From NCBI RefSeq assembly GCF_000523235.1, contig NZ_CP006850.1, positions 5,518,001 through 5,582,000 on the forward strand: a DNA stretch of 64,000 bases, given 5' to 3'. The DNA comes from Nocardia nova SH22a. GTDB lineage: Bacteria; Actinomycetota; Actinomycetes; Mycobacteriales; Mycobacteriaceae. The notes beneath the pieces were generated by a model that was not told the origin of the DNA, ran no database searches, and saw nothing but the letters and a program-made list of their open reading frames with translations. Shown piece by piece: positions 25,252 to 34,366 of this stretch. Position 1 is the stretch's first letter. Every line of letters begins with the position of its first letter. Both the position numbers and the translations under genes were made by a program.

Positions 25252-26765
25252 CGCACCTTCTCGAATCGGTCTGCGACATCACGGTATTCGTCGCGAATCG
25301 CGGTCTTCGACAGTTTTCCGCTGGGCAGCCGGGGCAGCGGTTCGTCGCGGATCACCACGTAGCGCGGCACCTTGTAGTCGGCGACCAGCGCGTCGCAGTG
25401 CGCGATGATGGCGGCGGCGTCGACATCACCGCGCACGGTCACGATCGCCGCGGGTGTCTCGCCGAACCGCTCGTCGCGGGCGGCGATCACCGCGACCTCC
25501 TCCACACCGTCGAGTTCGCCGATGACGCGCTCGATCTCGACCGGCGAGATGTTGATACCGCCGGTGATGATCAGATCCTTCATCCGGTCGACGAATTTGA
25601 CGCGGCCGTCCTCATCGCGAGTGCCCAGGTCGCCGCTGTGCAGCCAGCCGTCACGCAGGGCCTGCGCGGTGGTCTCCTCGTCGTTCCAGTAGCCGGGCGT
25701 GACTCCCGGGCCACGCAGCACGATCTCGCCCTCCTCGCCCGCGTCGGCATCGCTTCCGTCGGGACGCACCACCTTCAATTCGGTGAAGATGGAACCGGTT
25801 CCGCAGGTGTCGGGATGGGTGAACGCCTCGGCCCTGGTGGTGGCGGTGGCGACGCCACCGGCCTCGGTCATGCCGTAGATCTGGCGCAATGCGACGCCCT
25901 TGTCGGCCCACGCCTTCAGCAGTGCAGGCGAGACCGCGGCGCCGCCGACGATCGCCGTGCGCAGCGACGACATGTCGGTATCGGCGAATTCGTCGGACGC
26001 GGCGATGGCCTCCCAGACCAGCGGCACCCCGAACAGCGCATTGACCTGATGCTTGCCGATCAGTCCGGCCGCGCGAGCCGGGCGCAGCTCCTTCTCGATC
26101 ACCAGCGTGTTGCCCAGCACGACCGCCATCACCAGACCCCATACGAGACCGGGAGTGAACACCAGCGGAAGCAGCAGCAGCGCAGTCGAGCCCGGCCGGA
26201 ACCCCTCTTCGGTGAGCGTGGCTTCGAAGACGATGTTCAGCAGCGTGCGGTTGGTGCAGACGACTCCCTTCGACAGTCCGGTCGAGCCGCTGGTGAACAG
26301 CACGGCAACCGGCTCCTCGGGACCGACGTCGATGCGGAAGTCGTCGCGGTCGCCGGTACGCAGGTCGGTGAAGTCGCCGAACGACATCGCGCGAAAGTCC
26401 CTCCCCAGCAGGCGGGTTCGCTCGATCCGGTCGGTGAACTCGGGTGGCGCGATCGTCAGCACGGCGCCCGCGTCGTCGAGGACCTTGCGCAGTTCGGCCG
26501 GTGTCAGACGCGGGTTCAGCGGGACGAGTACCGCACTGGCCTTCAGCACGCCGAGGGCGAGCACCGGCCAGACCATCGAATTGGGGCCCAGCACCCCGAC
26601 CCGCTCGCCGGGAGCGATGCCGGATTCGGCGAGCCGCCGGGCCACCCGGCCCGACCAGTCCCGCAACTCGCGGTAGGTCAGCGTCTCGTCGTCGATGACC
26701 AGCGCGGACTGGTCCCCCTTGGTATCGGCCCACCAGTGCAGGGCCGAGGCGATGGTCGCAGCCAT
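25248..26765 (-). CDS. AMP-forming acyl-CoA ligase, 505 aa
   Basis: ANL enzyme: LFTSGSTGLSKGVVCT, QIYGMTEAGG (A5), WLHSGDLGTRDEDGRVKFVDRMKDLIITGGINISPVEIE (A7-A8), PRLPSGKLSKTAIRDE (A10). Start ATG 26765 (MAATIASALHWWADTKGDQSALV) has AAGGA upstream; a start at 26846 would read through the mapped promoter. It carries the family 2 operator/promoter also found at the mce and P450 operons, which suggests it activates the same imported substrate. Confidence 0.94.
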   Translation of the reverse strand: MAATIASALHWWADTKGDQSALVIDDETLTYRELRDWSGRVARRLAESGIAPGERVGVLGPNSMVWPVLALGVLKASAVLVPLNPRLTPAELRKVLDDAGAVLTIAPPEFTDRIERTRLLGRDFRAMSFGDFTDLRTGDRDDFRIDVGPEEPVAVLFTSGSTGLSKGVVCTNRTLLNIVFEATLTEEGFRPGSTALLLLPLVFTPGLVWGLVMAVVLGNTLVIEKELRPARAAGLIGKHQVNALFGVPLVWEAIAASDEFADTDMSSLRTAIVGGAAVSPALLKAWADKGVALRQIYGMTEAGGVATATTRAEAFTHPDTCGTGSIFTELKVVRPDGSDADAGEEGEIVLRGPGVTPGYWNDEETTAQALRDGWLHSGDLGTRDEDGRVKFVDRMKDLIITGGINISPVEIERVIGELDGVEEVAVIAARDERFGETPAAIVTVRGDVDAAAIIAHCDALVADYKVPRYVVIRDEPLPRLPSGKLSKTAIRDEYRDVADRFEKVR

Positions 26766-26817
26766 TGTTGTCCTTCTCGTTGTTAATGGCGTCTGCCACG
26801 GCCGGCCGGTGTGATCC

Positions 26818-26848
26818 AGGCTACATATCGCGACAAGTGACGTCAATC
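26818..26848 (-). promoter_or_regulatory. Family 2 promoter/operator before the ligase-hydratase pair
   Basis: On the minus strand: GATTGACGTCA with -35 TTGACG (26841-26846), exactly 17 bp, then -10 TAGCCT (26818-26823), about 46 nt before the ligase ATG. By my count the operator matches the P450-operon palindrome at about 16 of 22 positions. TTTGTAAAACAG just upstream (26860-26871) also recurs at the yrbEA promoter. Confidence 0.65.
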
Positions 26849-26874
26849 AAAATTTGTAGTTTGTAAAACAGGTC

Positions 26875-27666
26875 TCAGTGCCCGCTCCACCGCGGCGTGC
26901 GCCCGGCCGCGAACGCGCGCGGCCCCTCCTTCGCGTCCTCACTCGACATCACCGCCTTCGCCGCGGCCCGGTTGACCTCCCATTCCTCCGGAGCCCAGCC
27001 GACCTGCGAGGCGGCACACTCGTACATCACCCGTTTGCTCTGCCGCACGGCCAGCGGCGCGTTCGCGACGATGACGGCCGCCAACTCGAGCGCCGAGGCG
27101 AGCGCGGTGCCGGCCGGCGCGACCACATTGACCAGACCGAGTTCGTAGGCACGCGCCGCCGATATCGGCCTGCCGGTCAGCGCGATCTCCGCGGCGACCT
27201 TCGGCGGCACCTGGCGATGAATGCGGAGCAGCCCGCCCGCGGCGGCGATCAGTCCGCGCCGGACCTCGGGCAGGCCCAGGGACGCCGTCTCGTCGATCAC
27301 GGCGAGATCCGCGGCGAGCACGATTTCGGTGCCGCCGCCGAGAGCGAATCCGTTCACCGCGGCGATCACCGGCTTGTCGATCCAGTGCCGCACGATCCCG
27401 GCGAAATCCCATTCGCGATGCGCCGGGTCGTAGATATCGCCGCCCGCGGCGATCGCCTTGAGATCCGCACCCGCACAGAAGGCCCGGCCCGCACCGGTGA
27501 TCACGACGGCACGCACCTGCGGGTCGTTCGCGGCGCGTTCGAGGGCGGCTCCGGCCGCCGCGGAGAGGGCCGAGTCGACGGCGTTGAGCGCGGCGGGCCG
27601 GTTCAATGTCACGACGGCGACGTGATCGCGCACCTCGTACAGCGCGGCGGGTCCGGACTGGGACAC
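26875..27666 (-). CDS. Enoyl-CoA hydratase, 263 aa
   Basis: Crotonase fold with FCAGADLKAIAAGGD and GFALGGGTEIVLAADLAV, keeping the first catalytic Glu (GGGTE). The second region reads LGLPEVRRGLIAAAGGLLRI, with a Glu at LPE but Ala in place of the usual second catalytic Glu. Activity as a hydratase is plausible. It lies 30 bp after the ferredoxin reductase gene, so the two are probably one transcript under the family 1 promoter at 28681-28709. Confidence 0.93.
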   Translation of the reverse strand: MSQSGPAALYEVRDHVAVVTLNRPAALNAVDSALSAAAGAALERAANDPQVRAVVITGAGRAFCAGADLKAIAAGGDIYDPAHREWDFAGIVRHWIDKPVIAAVNGFALGGGTEIVLAADLAVIDETASLGLPEVRRGLIAAAGGLLRIHRQVPPKVAAEIALTGRPISAARAYELGLVNVVAPAGTALASALELAAVIVANAPLAVRQSKRVMYECAASQVGWAPEEWEVNRAAAKAVMSSEDAKEGPRAFAAGRTPRWSGH

Positions 27667-27696
27667 AGTGGGTCTCCTGACGGTTCGGTCGAGTGA

Positions 27697-28647
27697 TCAG
27701 AGATCGAGGACGAGCCGGGGCGTACGGCTACGGGAGACGCAGATCATCATGGCGTCGTTCGCCGCCTGCTCGTCCTCGGTGAGTACGGAGTCGCGATGGT
27801 CGGGCCGACCGGCGAGAACGGACACCTCACATGTCCCGCACGTACCCTCACGACAGGAGAAGTCGACGTCGACGCCGGCACGCCGCACGGCATCGAGGAC
27901 GCTCTCGGCGGCATCGACGGATACGACGGCACCGCTGCGGGCCAGCTCGACCTCGAACGAGCTCGCCGCAGCGCCCTCGACGACCTTCGGCGCGAACCGT
28001 TCCACGTGCAGTGTGAGGTGATCGCGTGTGCGGCAAGCGGATTCGATCGCCCCCAGCAGCGGTTCGGGACCACAGCAGTAGACCGCGGCGCCCGGGGCGG
28101 CGGCATCGAGCGCGGCGTCAAGGTCGAGGATGCCGAACTCGTCCTGCGGGCACAGCGCCACCCGATCCGGGTACGCGGCCGACAGCTCGTCCGCGAAGGC
28201 CATGCTGTCGCGCGTCCGGCCGCCGTAGAGCAGTCGCCAAGGTCGCTCACGAACGTCGGCCGCGCGCAGCATCGGCAGTAGCGGTGTGATGCCGATGCCG
28301 CCCGCGACGAAAAGGTAGTGCGCGGCGTCCACCAGGGCGAATGCGTTGCGCGGCCCCGAGATCGCGATCAGGTCGCCGATCTCGAGCTTGTCGTGCACAT
28401 ACGCCGAACCGCCGCGGCCGTTCGGCTCGTGCAGGACCGCGACCGTCAGCGACGCGTCGTCCGCGGGGTCACCACACAGCGAGTACTGCCGGGTGACGTC
28501 GCCGAGTACGAGATCGAGGTGAGCGCCCGGTTCCCAGCCGGGCACCGGCGCTCCGTCCGGATCGGCCAGGGTCACCGCGACGACCCCGGTAGCGACGGAT
28601 CGCTTGCCCACCACCCGCATCCGGCGGGGTTCCCGATTCTCACCCAT
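27697..28647 (-). CDS. Phthalate-dioxygenase-reductase-type ferredoxin reductase (flavin, NAD, 2Fe-2S), 316 aa
   Basis: Electron donor for Rieske oxygenases. Order: flavin barrel with RQYSLCGDP, nucleotide domain with FVAGGIGITPLLPMLRA and YCCGPEPLL, and a C-terminal plant-type 2Fe-2S domain with CREGTCGTC and a fourth Cys in MMICVS. This is the PDR/VanB domain order. ATG 28647 has GGACAGG upstream; GTG 28650 is an alternative. No oxygenase is adjacent, but the two Rieske oxygenases in the window lie by related family 1 sites, so it probably serves both. Confidence 0.95.
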   Translation of the reverse strand: MGENREPRRMRVVGKRSVATGVVAVTLADPDGAPVPGWEPGAHLDLVLGDVTRQYSLCGDPADDASLTVAVLHEPNGRGGSAYVHDKLEIGDLIAISGPRNAFALVDAAHYLFVAGGIGITPLLPMLRAADVRERPWRLLYGGRTRDSMAFADELSAAYPDRVALCPQDEFGILDLDAALDAAAPGAAVYCCGPEPLLGAIESACRTRDHLTLHVERFAPKVVEGAAASSFEVELARSGAVVSVDAAESVLDAVRRAGVDVDFSCREGTCGTCEVSVLAGRPDHRDSVLTEDEQAANDAMMICVSRSRTPRLVLDL

Positions 28648-28680
28648 CACCCTGTCCGTCCACTCGATCCGAATAATTAA

Positions 28681-28709
28681 ACCTTAAGCCATTAGATTAA
28701 TGGTATGCA
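28681..28709 (-). promoter_or_regulatory. Family 1 promoter/operator before the ferredoxin reductase
   Basis: Minus strand: -35-like TGCATA (28704-28709), a 17-bp spacer holding palindrome CCATTAATCTAATGG (perfect 6-bp arms; 28689-28703), then -10 TAAGGT (28681-28686). The spacer plus -10 differs at few positions from the site at 37824. A repressor bound here would block RNA polymerase. Confidence 0.65.
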
Positions 28710-28743
28710 ATAGCCAGGTAGAGACCACTTGCCAATAAGCAAC

Positions 28744-28772
28744 ATCGCGTCTAAACCTATAAGCGTTAGCTA
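28744..28772 (+). promoter_or_regulatory. Family 1-like promoter/operator before the SDR (divergent partner)
   Basis: Plus strand: spacer TCTAAACCTATAAGCGT followed by -10 TAGCTA (28767-28772); the -35 position (ATCGCG) is poor. TAAACCTA matches the 37824 site exactly. With 28681-28709 it gives the divergent reductase and SDR genes one operator each. Confidence 0.5.
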
Positions 28773-28797
28773 TGCGAATCAGGACGGGAGCCAACTC

Positions 28798-29577
28798 ATG
28801 GACGACGCCGCCACCGGATCGGTGCTCGATCTGTTCCGCCTCACCGGACGCGTGGCGGTGGTGACCGGCGCCGGGACCGGACTCGGCGCGGGTTTCGCCC
28901 GGGCACTGGCCGAGGCGGGTGCGGATGTCGTCCTCGCCGCCCGGCGGCGCGACAAACTCGACCGTGTCGCCGAATCCGTTGCCGCGCTGGGCCGTCGATG
29001 CTCGGTCGTGCCCACCGACGTCACCGATCCGGACCGGTGCGAGGCGCTGGCGCGCGCGGCGATCGACGAGTACGGCCGCCTCGACATCCTGATCAACAAC
29101 GCGGGTGTCTCCCACACCGCGCCCGCCACCCGGGAGCATCCCGACGACTACCGAAAAGTCCTGGAGGTGAACCTGTTCGGCGCGTACTGGACCGCACAGG
29201 CGTGCGCCCGGGTGATGCGGCCCGGGTCGAGCATCGTGAACGTCGCGAGCATGCTCGGCCTGGTGAAATCGGTACTGCCACAGGCGGCCTACGCGTCGAG
29301 CAAGGCCGGGCTGATCGGGCTCACCCGCGATCTGTCCCAGCAGTGGTCGGGACGAAAGGGCATCCGGGTCAACGCGATAGCCCCGGGATTCGTCGACACC
29401 GACATGATCGACGAGATGTCCGCGGACACTCTGGCGGAATTCCTGCGCGGATGCTCGCTGGGCCGCACCGCCACACAACGCGAAATCGACGCGGCGATGC
29501 TGTTCCTCGCCGCCCCGGCGTCGGGATATGTCACGGGGTCGACGCTCGCGGTCGACGGCGGAACGTCCGGGCACTGA
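28798..29577 (+). CDS. Short-chain dehydrogenase/reductase, 259 aa
   Basis: Classical SDR: TGAGTGLG, INNAG, catalytic YASSK, APGFVDTDMID and the C-terminal YVTGSTLAVDGG typical of FabG-like enzymes. ATG 28798 (MDDAATGSVLDLFRLTGRVAVV) follows GGGAG and is preferred to an upstream start at 28729 that would overlap the promoter. Diverges from the reductase and is followed by a TetR gene; the three probably share one control circuit. Substrate unknown, probably a hydroxy or oxo intermediate produced after oxygenation. Confidence 0.94.
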   Translation: MDDAATGSVLDLFRLTGRVAVVTGAGTGLGAGFARALAEAGADVVLAARRRDKLDRVAESVAALGRRCSVVPTDVTDPDRCEALARAAIDEYGRLDILINNAGVSHTAPATREHPDDYRKVLEVNLFGAYWTAQACARVMRPGSSIVNVASMLGLVKSVLPQAAYASSKAGLIGLTRDLSQQWSGRKGIRVNAIAPGFVDTDMIDEMSADTLAEFLRGCSLGRTATQREIDAAMLFLAAPASGYVTGSTLAVDGGTSGH

Positions 29578-29622
29578 GACCGCGGGACGCTGGTGGCGCA
29601 CCGGCGCCGAGGACGGCCGGGC

Positions 29623-29651
29623 CGCTACCATAATCTTAACGACGCTAGGTA
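29623..29651 (+). promoter_or_regulatory. Weak family 1-like site before TetR gene
   Basis: CCATAATCTTAAC followed after a 17-bp spacer by TAGGTA (29646-29651). It keeps the layout of the family 1 promoters but matches the palindrome poorly and has no good -35. It may be the regulator's own weaker operator. Confidence 0.35.
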
Positions 29652-29685
29652 AACGACCTGGCGCGAACCGAGTGGAAAGCTGGAC

Positions 29686-30330
29686 ATGCCCCGACCGTCG
29701 CAACCTCTGATCAGTCGCTCCGCGGTGACAGCGGCTTCCATCGAGATCATCGACTCGGAGGGGCTGGAGGCGTTCAGCCTGCCCAAACTCGCCAAGTACA
29801 TCGGGGTGAGCGCGCCCTCGCTGTATCACCACTTCGCCGACAGATCGGAGATCCTGTCGGCGGTGGCCCGCCATATCGCGGGTGCGGGCACCATCCCGCG
29901 CCGCAAGCCGGGGCCGGATTGGCCCGAATACTTCGTCCAGCTCGCCCTGAACCTCCGGCGTTCGATCCTGCGCCACCCCAACGCGGCGCCGATCCTGCTG
30001 CAGTATCTACCGCGCGACCTGCTCATCAGCACCTACGAGGAGACGGCCCGCTTCCTCGAGGCGTCGGGCGTGCCCACGCACCTGCACGTGCAGATCCTCG
30101 ACGGGATGGAACGGCTGACGCTGGGCGCCGCGCTCACCGACGCGATGCGTGGCCCGAGCACTCGCACCACGATCTTCCCGAATGTCGACGCCGAGTCCCA
30201 GCCCGTGCTGGCACATGCCCTGGCGGAGAACACGATGACCTCGAAGAAGATGTTCGAGGAGATGGTGCGCAGCTTCCTCTACGGCGTGATGCGACACGAG
30301 AATTCGCAAGCCACCACCGTGTCCGCCTAG
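29686..30330 (+). CDS. TetR-family regulator, 214 aa; best candidate for the family 1 operator
   Basis: N-terminal helix-turn-helix about residues 10-50 (ISRSAVTAASIEIIDSEGLEAFSLPKLAKYIGVSAPSLYHHF), followed by a TetR C-terminal domain of the type that starts with a WPEYFVQLALNLRRSILRHPN helix. It sits inside the gene block whose promoters carry the CCATTA-N3-TAATGG palindromes, immediately after the SDR, and has a degenerate copy before its own start. Probably releases DNA on binding a pathway acyl-CoA; assignment to the operator is inference. Confidence 0.93.
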   Translation: MPRPSQPLISRSAVTAASIEIIDSEGLEAFSLPKLAKYIGVSAPSLYHHFADRSEILSAVARHIAGAGTIPRRKPGPDWPEYFVQLALNLRRSILRHPNAAPILLQYLPRDLLISTYEETARFLEASGVPTHLHVQILDGMERLTLGAALTDAMRGPSTRTTIFPNVDAESQPVLAHALAENTMTSKKMFEEMVRSFLYGVMRHENSQATTVSA

Positions 30331-30349
30331 GACGCCGCACAGCGGCCGG

Positions 30350-30387
30350 ATCGGTTCGCGACCGGATCACTCCGGCCGCGAACCGAT
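30350..30387. terminator. Bidirectional hairpin terminator between TetR and ALDH
   Basis: Perfect 11-bp arms ATCGGTTCGCG (30350-30360) and CGCGAACCGAT (30377-30387), with a smaller CCGG stem nested in the loop, in the 64-bp gap between convergent genes. Confidence 0.75.
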
Positions 30388-30394
30388 TTCGCGA

Positions 30395-31888
30395 CTACTG
30401 TGCCGGGGCGGGCATGTGCACCGTCTTGGTCTCGAAGAACTCCTCGAGTCCCTCGACGCCGCCCTCGCGCCCGATGCCGGACTGCTTGTAGCCGCCGAAG
30501 GGCAGCGTGAAGTCGATGACCGATCCGTTCACGCTGACCGTGCCGGTCCGGATCCGCTGGGCCAGTGCGTAACCGCGATCGAGGTCCTCGGTGTACACCG
30601 CGCCGGACAGGCCGTAGACCGAGTCGTTCGCGATCGCGACCGCGTCGTCCTCGTCCTCGTAGGTGATGAGCGCGATGACCGGCCCGAATACTTCCTCCTG
30701 GGCGATGCGCATATCGTTGCGGACCCCGTCGATCAGGGTCGGGGCGACGAAGTAGCCCTGGGTGATTCCCTCGGGCGCGCCGCCACCGGCCACGACGGTC
30801 GCACCGTCCTCGACGGCGGCGGCGATGTAGCCCTGGACCCGGTCGCGGTGGCGGGCGCCGGCCAGCGGGCCGAGGAAGTTCGTCGGCTCCCACGGATTGC
30901 CCATCGGCAGTGCGCTGTAAGCGGCGGTCAGTGCCGCGACCACCTCGTCGTGGCGCCGTCGCGATACCAGCACCCTGGTCAGGGCGATACACGCCTGTCC
31001 CGACTGCATGCAACCACCCATCGGCAGCGACTGCAGCACGTGGTTCAGATCGGCGTCGTCGAGGATGATCGCGGCGGACTTGCCGCCCAATTCCAATGAC
31101 ACCCGCGCGATTCGGTCGCTCGCCAGCGCCGCGATGCGGCGTCCGGCCGCGGTGGAGCCGGTGAAGGTGATGTGATCGATCCCCGGGTTGGTGACCAGGG
31201 TTTCCGACACCTCGCGGTCGGCGATCAGCACGCTGACCACTCCCTCGGGCAGCCGGCCCTCGTCGACGAGTTCGGCGATCACATCGGCGAAGACGGCCGG
31301 TGACAGCGGTGCGTCCGGCGCACCCTTGAGGATCACCGAGCAACCGGCGGCCAGTGCGGGCGCGACCTTGAACGCGATGGTCCCGATCGGCCCGTTCCAC
31401 GGAATGATCGCCGCGACAACACCGGTGGGCTCGCGCAGAATGCGGGAGACGCCGCCGTCGGCACGGGTCCGGTCCTCGCGCTGCTCGAAGTTGCGGGCTT
31501 CGGCCGCGACGGCGCGGAACAGACCGGCGCTCATCTGCTGGGTCATCCCGCTCACCGTCACCGGTACGCCGACCTCGAGGACCCCGATGGTGGTGAGGTC
31601 GTCCAGACGCCGTTCCAGCCGGTTCGCGATCTCGTCGACCACATCGGCCCGTTCGGCCATGGACTTGCCCGACCATACTCCGGAATCGAAACTGCGCCGG
31701 GCGGCGTCGACCGCCCGGGCGACGTCTTCGGTTGTGGCACTGCGGATCCGGGCGGCGCGCTGCTCGCTCCAGGAGTCGATGAGGTCGATCCACTCGTCTC
31801 CGGTGGAGTCGACCCAGCGCCCCCCGATGAAGATCTGCTCGCGGTCGGCCACCGCTGGCGCGGTGCGGGTCGCGTCGGTACTGGTCAT
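30395..31888 (-). CDS. NAD(P)-dependent aldehyde dehydrogenase, 497 aa
   Basis: ALDH superfamily: PWNGPIGTIAFKVAPALAAG, cofactor-turn FTGSTAAGRRI, general-base region LELGGKSAAI, nucleophile Cys in GGCMQSGQACIALTR and EEVFGPVIALITYEDEDDAV. Oxidises an aldehyde to the acid. Last gene of the operon reading from 37772; 13 bp after the CoA-transferase fusion. An aldehyde is the expected co-product of a retro-aldol cleavage by the thiolase-fold/DUF35 pair in the same operon. Confidence 0.95.
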   Translation of the reverse strand: MTSTDATRTAPAVADREQIFIGGRWVDSTGDEWIDLIDSWSEQRAARIRSATTEDVARAVDAARRSFDSGVWSGKSMAERADVVDEIANRLERRLDDLTTIGVLEVGVPVTVSGMTQQMSAGLFRAVAAEARNFEQREDRTRADGGVSRILREPTGVVAAIIPWNGPIGTIAFKVAPALAAGCSVILKGAPDAPLSPAVFADVIAELVDEGRLPEGVVSVLIADREVSETLVTNPGIDHITFTGSTAAGRRIAALASDRIARVSLELGGKSAAIILDDADLNHVLQSLPMGGCMQSGQACIALTRVLVSRRRHDEVVAALTAAYSALPMGNPWEPTNFLGPLAGARHRDRVQGYIAAAVEDGATVVAGGGAPEGITQGYFVAPTLIDGVRNDMRIAQEEVFGPVIALITYEDEDDAVAIANDSVYGLSGAVYTEDLDRGYALAQRIRTGTVSVNGSVIDFTLPFGGYKQSGIGREGGVEGLEEFFETKTVHMPAPAQ

Positions 31889-31901
31889 GAGTTCGCCTCT
31901 T

Positions 31902-34334
31902 TCAGCGGTTGTGGTGATCGGCGTCGACGGGAGGGGTGACGCCGGTGATGTAGCGGACCTCGGCCGGAGGCTGCAGCACTCCCGCCCGGACCAGCGCGTC
32001 GATCTCCGCGGGCGACATCGCCAGCAGATCCGAGCAGATCTCGCGGGTGTGCTCCCCCGCGACGGGCGCCTGGCGCATCGGCGGATCCGCGATCTCGGCG
32101 AAGGTCGCGGCGCGTGCCGCCGCGGGCAGGTCCGAGGTCAGCAGATCGTGTCCGACGCGCGCGTATGTCGCGCGGGCGCTCAGATGCGGGTCGGTGAGCA
32201 GTTGTGGCAGTCGCAGCATCGCTCCCGCGGGGACTCCCGCGGACTGCAACGCGGTCGCCGCCTGCTGCGGATCCCGCTCACACAACCACTCCGACACCAG
32301 CGCATCCACCCGCGTGCGATGCCGGATCCGTTGCGCCGCAGTCGCGAAGCGCTCGTCGTGCGCGAGTTCCGGGCGGTTCAGTACATCGCACACGGCCCGC
32401 CAGTCGGCGTCGTCGCGAACGGTGACCACGCACCATTCGTCGTCACCCGCACACGGATAGACGCCGCTCGGAGCGCAATCGGGATCCGCGTTGCCGGACG
32501 CCGCCACCGACCCCGGACGCAGTCCCTCGGCCACGAGCTGGGCGCCGAGCTGCACCAGCGCGGTATCGGACTGCGCCACTTCGATATTCGTGCCGCAGCC
32601 GGTGCGCCGCCGGGCGATCAGCGCCGCCAGTACCGCACTCGCGGTGATGTGCGCGGCGATGTGGTCGGGGTAGACGGTCTGGCCGTCGCAGAGCAGTTCG
32701 GCATCGTCGGGATAACGCCACAGCGCCGACACCCCGCACGACGCGCGCACCAGCGGGCCGTAGCCCAGGCGGGTGCGCCACGGCCCGGTGCTGCCGAAGG
32801 CGCTCGACTCCGACACCACGATGCCCGGATTGATCTCGGCCAGTGTCTCGTAGGACAACCCCATCGCGGCGAGCGTGCCCGGTTTGAAGTTGGCCAGCAC
32901 CACATCGGCGTCGGCGACCAGGCGCCGGAAGATCTCGGCGCCCTCCGGACGCCGCAGATCCAGCCCCAGGCTGCGTTTGTTGCGGTGACCCCAGGCCACC
33001 GAGGCGGCAAGGGCGGCACCGCGTTTGGATTGCCGCAGCCCGTCCGGGAAGTTCGCGTTCTCGATCTTGACGACATCCGCGCCGTAGTCGGCGAACTGCC
33101 TGCTCAGCTCGGCGCCGAAGACGATCACCCCGAGATCGAGCACTCGCAGTCCGGCCAGCGGCGCGGCCTCCGGATCACCGTCACCGTCGCGCGAACGCGA
33201 GCGCCGAACGGCCACCGTGTCGTTGTGCTCGCCGAGTTCCGGTGCGCGCGTGCGAATCCCGGCTCGCACACCGCCCACGCCGACATATCCCGAGGGCACT
33301 GTCGCCGTCAGTCCGGGCGCGATCTCCGCGTCCACGAGTGCGCCCGAGGCCGCGAAATGCGGCGTCGCCACCACCTCGGCGAGAGTGTGCACTCCGCCGA
33401 CCGGAACACCCCGGCGGGCACCCTCCTCGACCAGCTCGGCCTGGGTGCCGGTGGCGAACAACTGCTCGATGAGCGGGTGCAGAGTTCCCGCGGCGGCGAA
33501 TCGGGCGGGGATGGTGTCGTATTTCGGATCCGCGAATTCCGCCGGTTCGCCGAGCCATTCGAACATCCCCCGCCACTGCCGCTTGGCCAGCAGGCAGATC
33601 CGGACGTGACCGTCCTTGCAGGGGAAGACCGGATAGAAGTTCGAGGCATCGGGCCTGCCGCGCGGGAAGTCCTCCGAGCGCCCGGCCGCGGCCGAGCCCT
33701 GGGTTCCGAAACCGGGATCGAAACCGTGCACCATCGCCTCGAAGGCCGACACGTCGATCGTCTCGCCGCGTCCGGTGTTCAGTCGCCGCTGATATGCCAG
33801 CAGGGTCGCCCAGACCGCGTGTGCCCCAACGGTTTCCTCCACGAGACCGGCCGGAGGCAACAGCGGCTCGGCGCCGGGAGCACCCGAACGCGACAGCACG
33901 CCGGACAGCCCGTAGAGCACCGGCTCGGTGGCCGCCCAGTCCCGGTAGGGTCCGGTCTGCCCGAAACCGCTGATCGAGGTCCACACCACTTCCGGTGCGA
34001 CGGCACGGATCCGGTCCGCGCCCGCACCGCGCCGCGCCAGCCATCCGGGCGGCAAGGATTCGATCACGATGTCCGCGTCCGCCGCCAGTGCGCGCAACCG
34101 CTCGATCCCGGCATCGGTGTCCAGGTCGAGGGTGATGCCGAGTTTGTTGGCATTGCGCAGCGCGAACGCGATGCCGGCGCCGTCGACCATCGGTGCGGCC
34201 GTCCGCGATCGCGAGCCGCCCGGCCCCTCGATCCGGATCACCTCGGCGCCGAGGTCGGCCAGGTAGCGCCCACACGATTCACCGAGACCGTCGGTGAGGT
34301 CCAGGACACGGGTTCCGTCCAGCGGAAGTGTCAT
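31902..34334 (-). CDS. Tandem family III (CaiB/BaiF) CoA-transferase fusion, 810 aa
   Basis: Two complete family III domains in one chain: residues 1 to about 380 (LPLDGTRVLDLTDGLGESCGRYLADLGAEVIRIE) and about 395-790 (PLAGLRVLDLGVIVFGAELSRQFADYGADVVKIE). Aligning by eye with formyl-CoA transferase, the second half keeps the catalytic Asp (Asp557, in YPDHIAAH) while the first half has Glu166 at that position. Family III enzymes are dimers of interlocked rings, so a fusion could form an intramolecular pseudo-dimer with one or two active sites. Moves CoA between carboxylates in the pathway. Confidence 0.94.
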   Translation of the reverse strand: MTLPLDGTRVLDLTDGLGESCGRYLADLGAEVIRIEGPGGSRSRTAAPMVDGAGIAFALRNANKLGITLDLDTDAGIERLRALAADADIVIESLPPGWLARRGAGADRIRAVAPEVVWTSISGFGQTGPYRDWAATEPVLYGLSGVLSRSGAPGAEPLLPPAGLVEETVGAHAVWATLLAYQRRLNTGRGETIDVSAFEAMVHGFDPGFGTQGSAAAGRSEDFPRGRPDASNFYPVFPCKDGHVRICLLAKRQWRGMFEWLGEPAEFADPKYDTIPARFAAAGTLHPLIEQLFATGTQAELVEEGARRGVPVGGVHTLAEVVATPHFAASGALVDAEIAPGLTATVPSGYVGVGGVRAGIRTRAPELGEHNDTVAVRRSRSRDGDGDPEAAPLAGLRVLDLGVIVFGAELSRQFADYGADVVKIENANFPDGLRQSKRGAALAASVAWGHRNKRSLGLDLRRPEGAEIFRRLVADADVVLANFKPGTLAAMGLSYETLAEINPGIVVSESSAFGSTGPWRTRLGYGPLVRASCGVSALWRYPDDAELLCDGQTVYPDHIAAHITASAVLAALIARRRTGCGTNIEVAQSDTALVQLGAQLVAEGLRPGSVAASGNADPDCAPSGVYPCAGDDEWCVVTVRDDADWRAVCDVLNRPELAHDERFATAAQRIRHRTRVDALVSEWLCERDPQQAATALQSAGVPAGAMLRLPQLLTDPHLSARATYARVGHDLLTSDLPAAARAATFAEIADPPMRQAPVAGEHTREICSDLLAMSPAEIDALVRAGVLQPPAEVRYITGVTPPVDADHHNR

Positions 34335-34366
34335 CGTCGACTCCGTTCACTCAGGTCCGCGGCGGC

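Noticed and set aside
28651..28797. Divergent gap considered as an insertion-sequence end because of its AT-rich repeats
   Set aside because: No transposase, target duplication or terminal inverted repeat; the repeats are explained by promoter/operator architecture shared with other operons.
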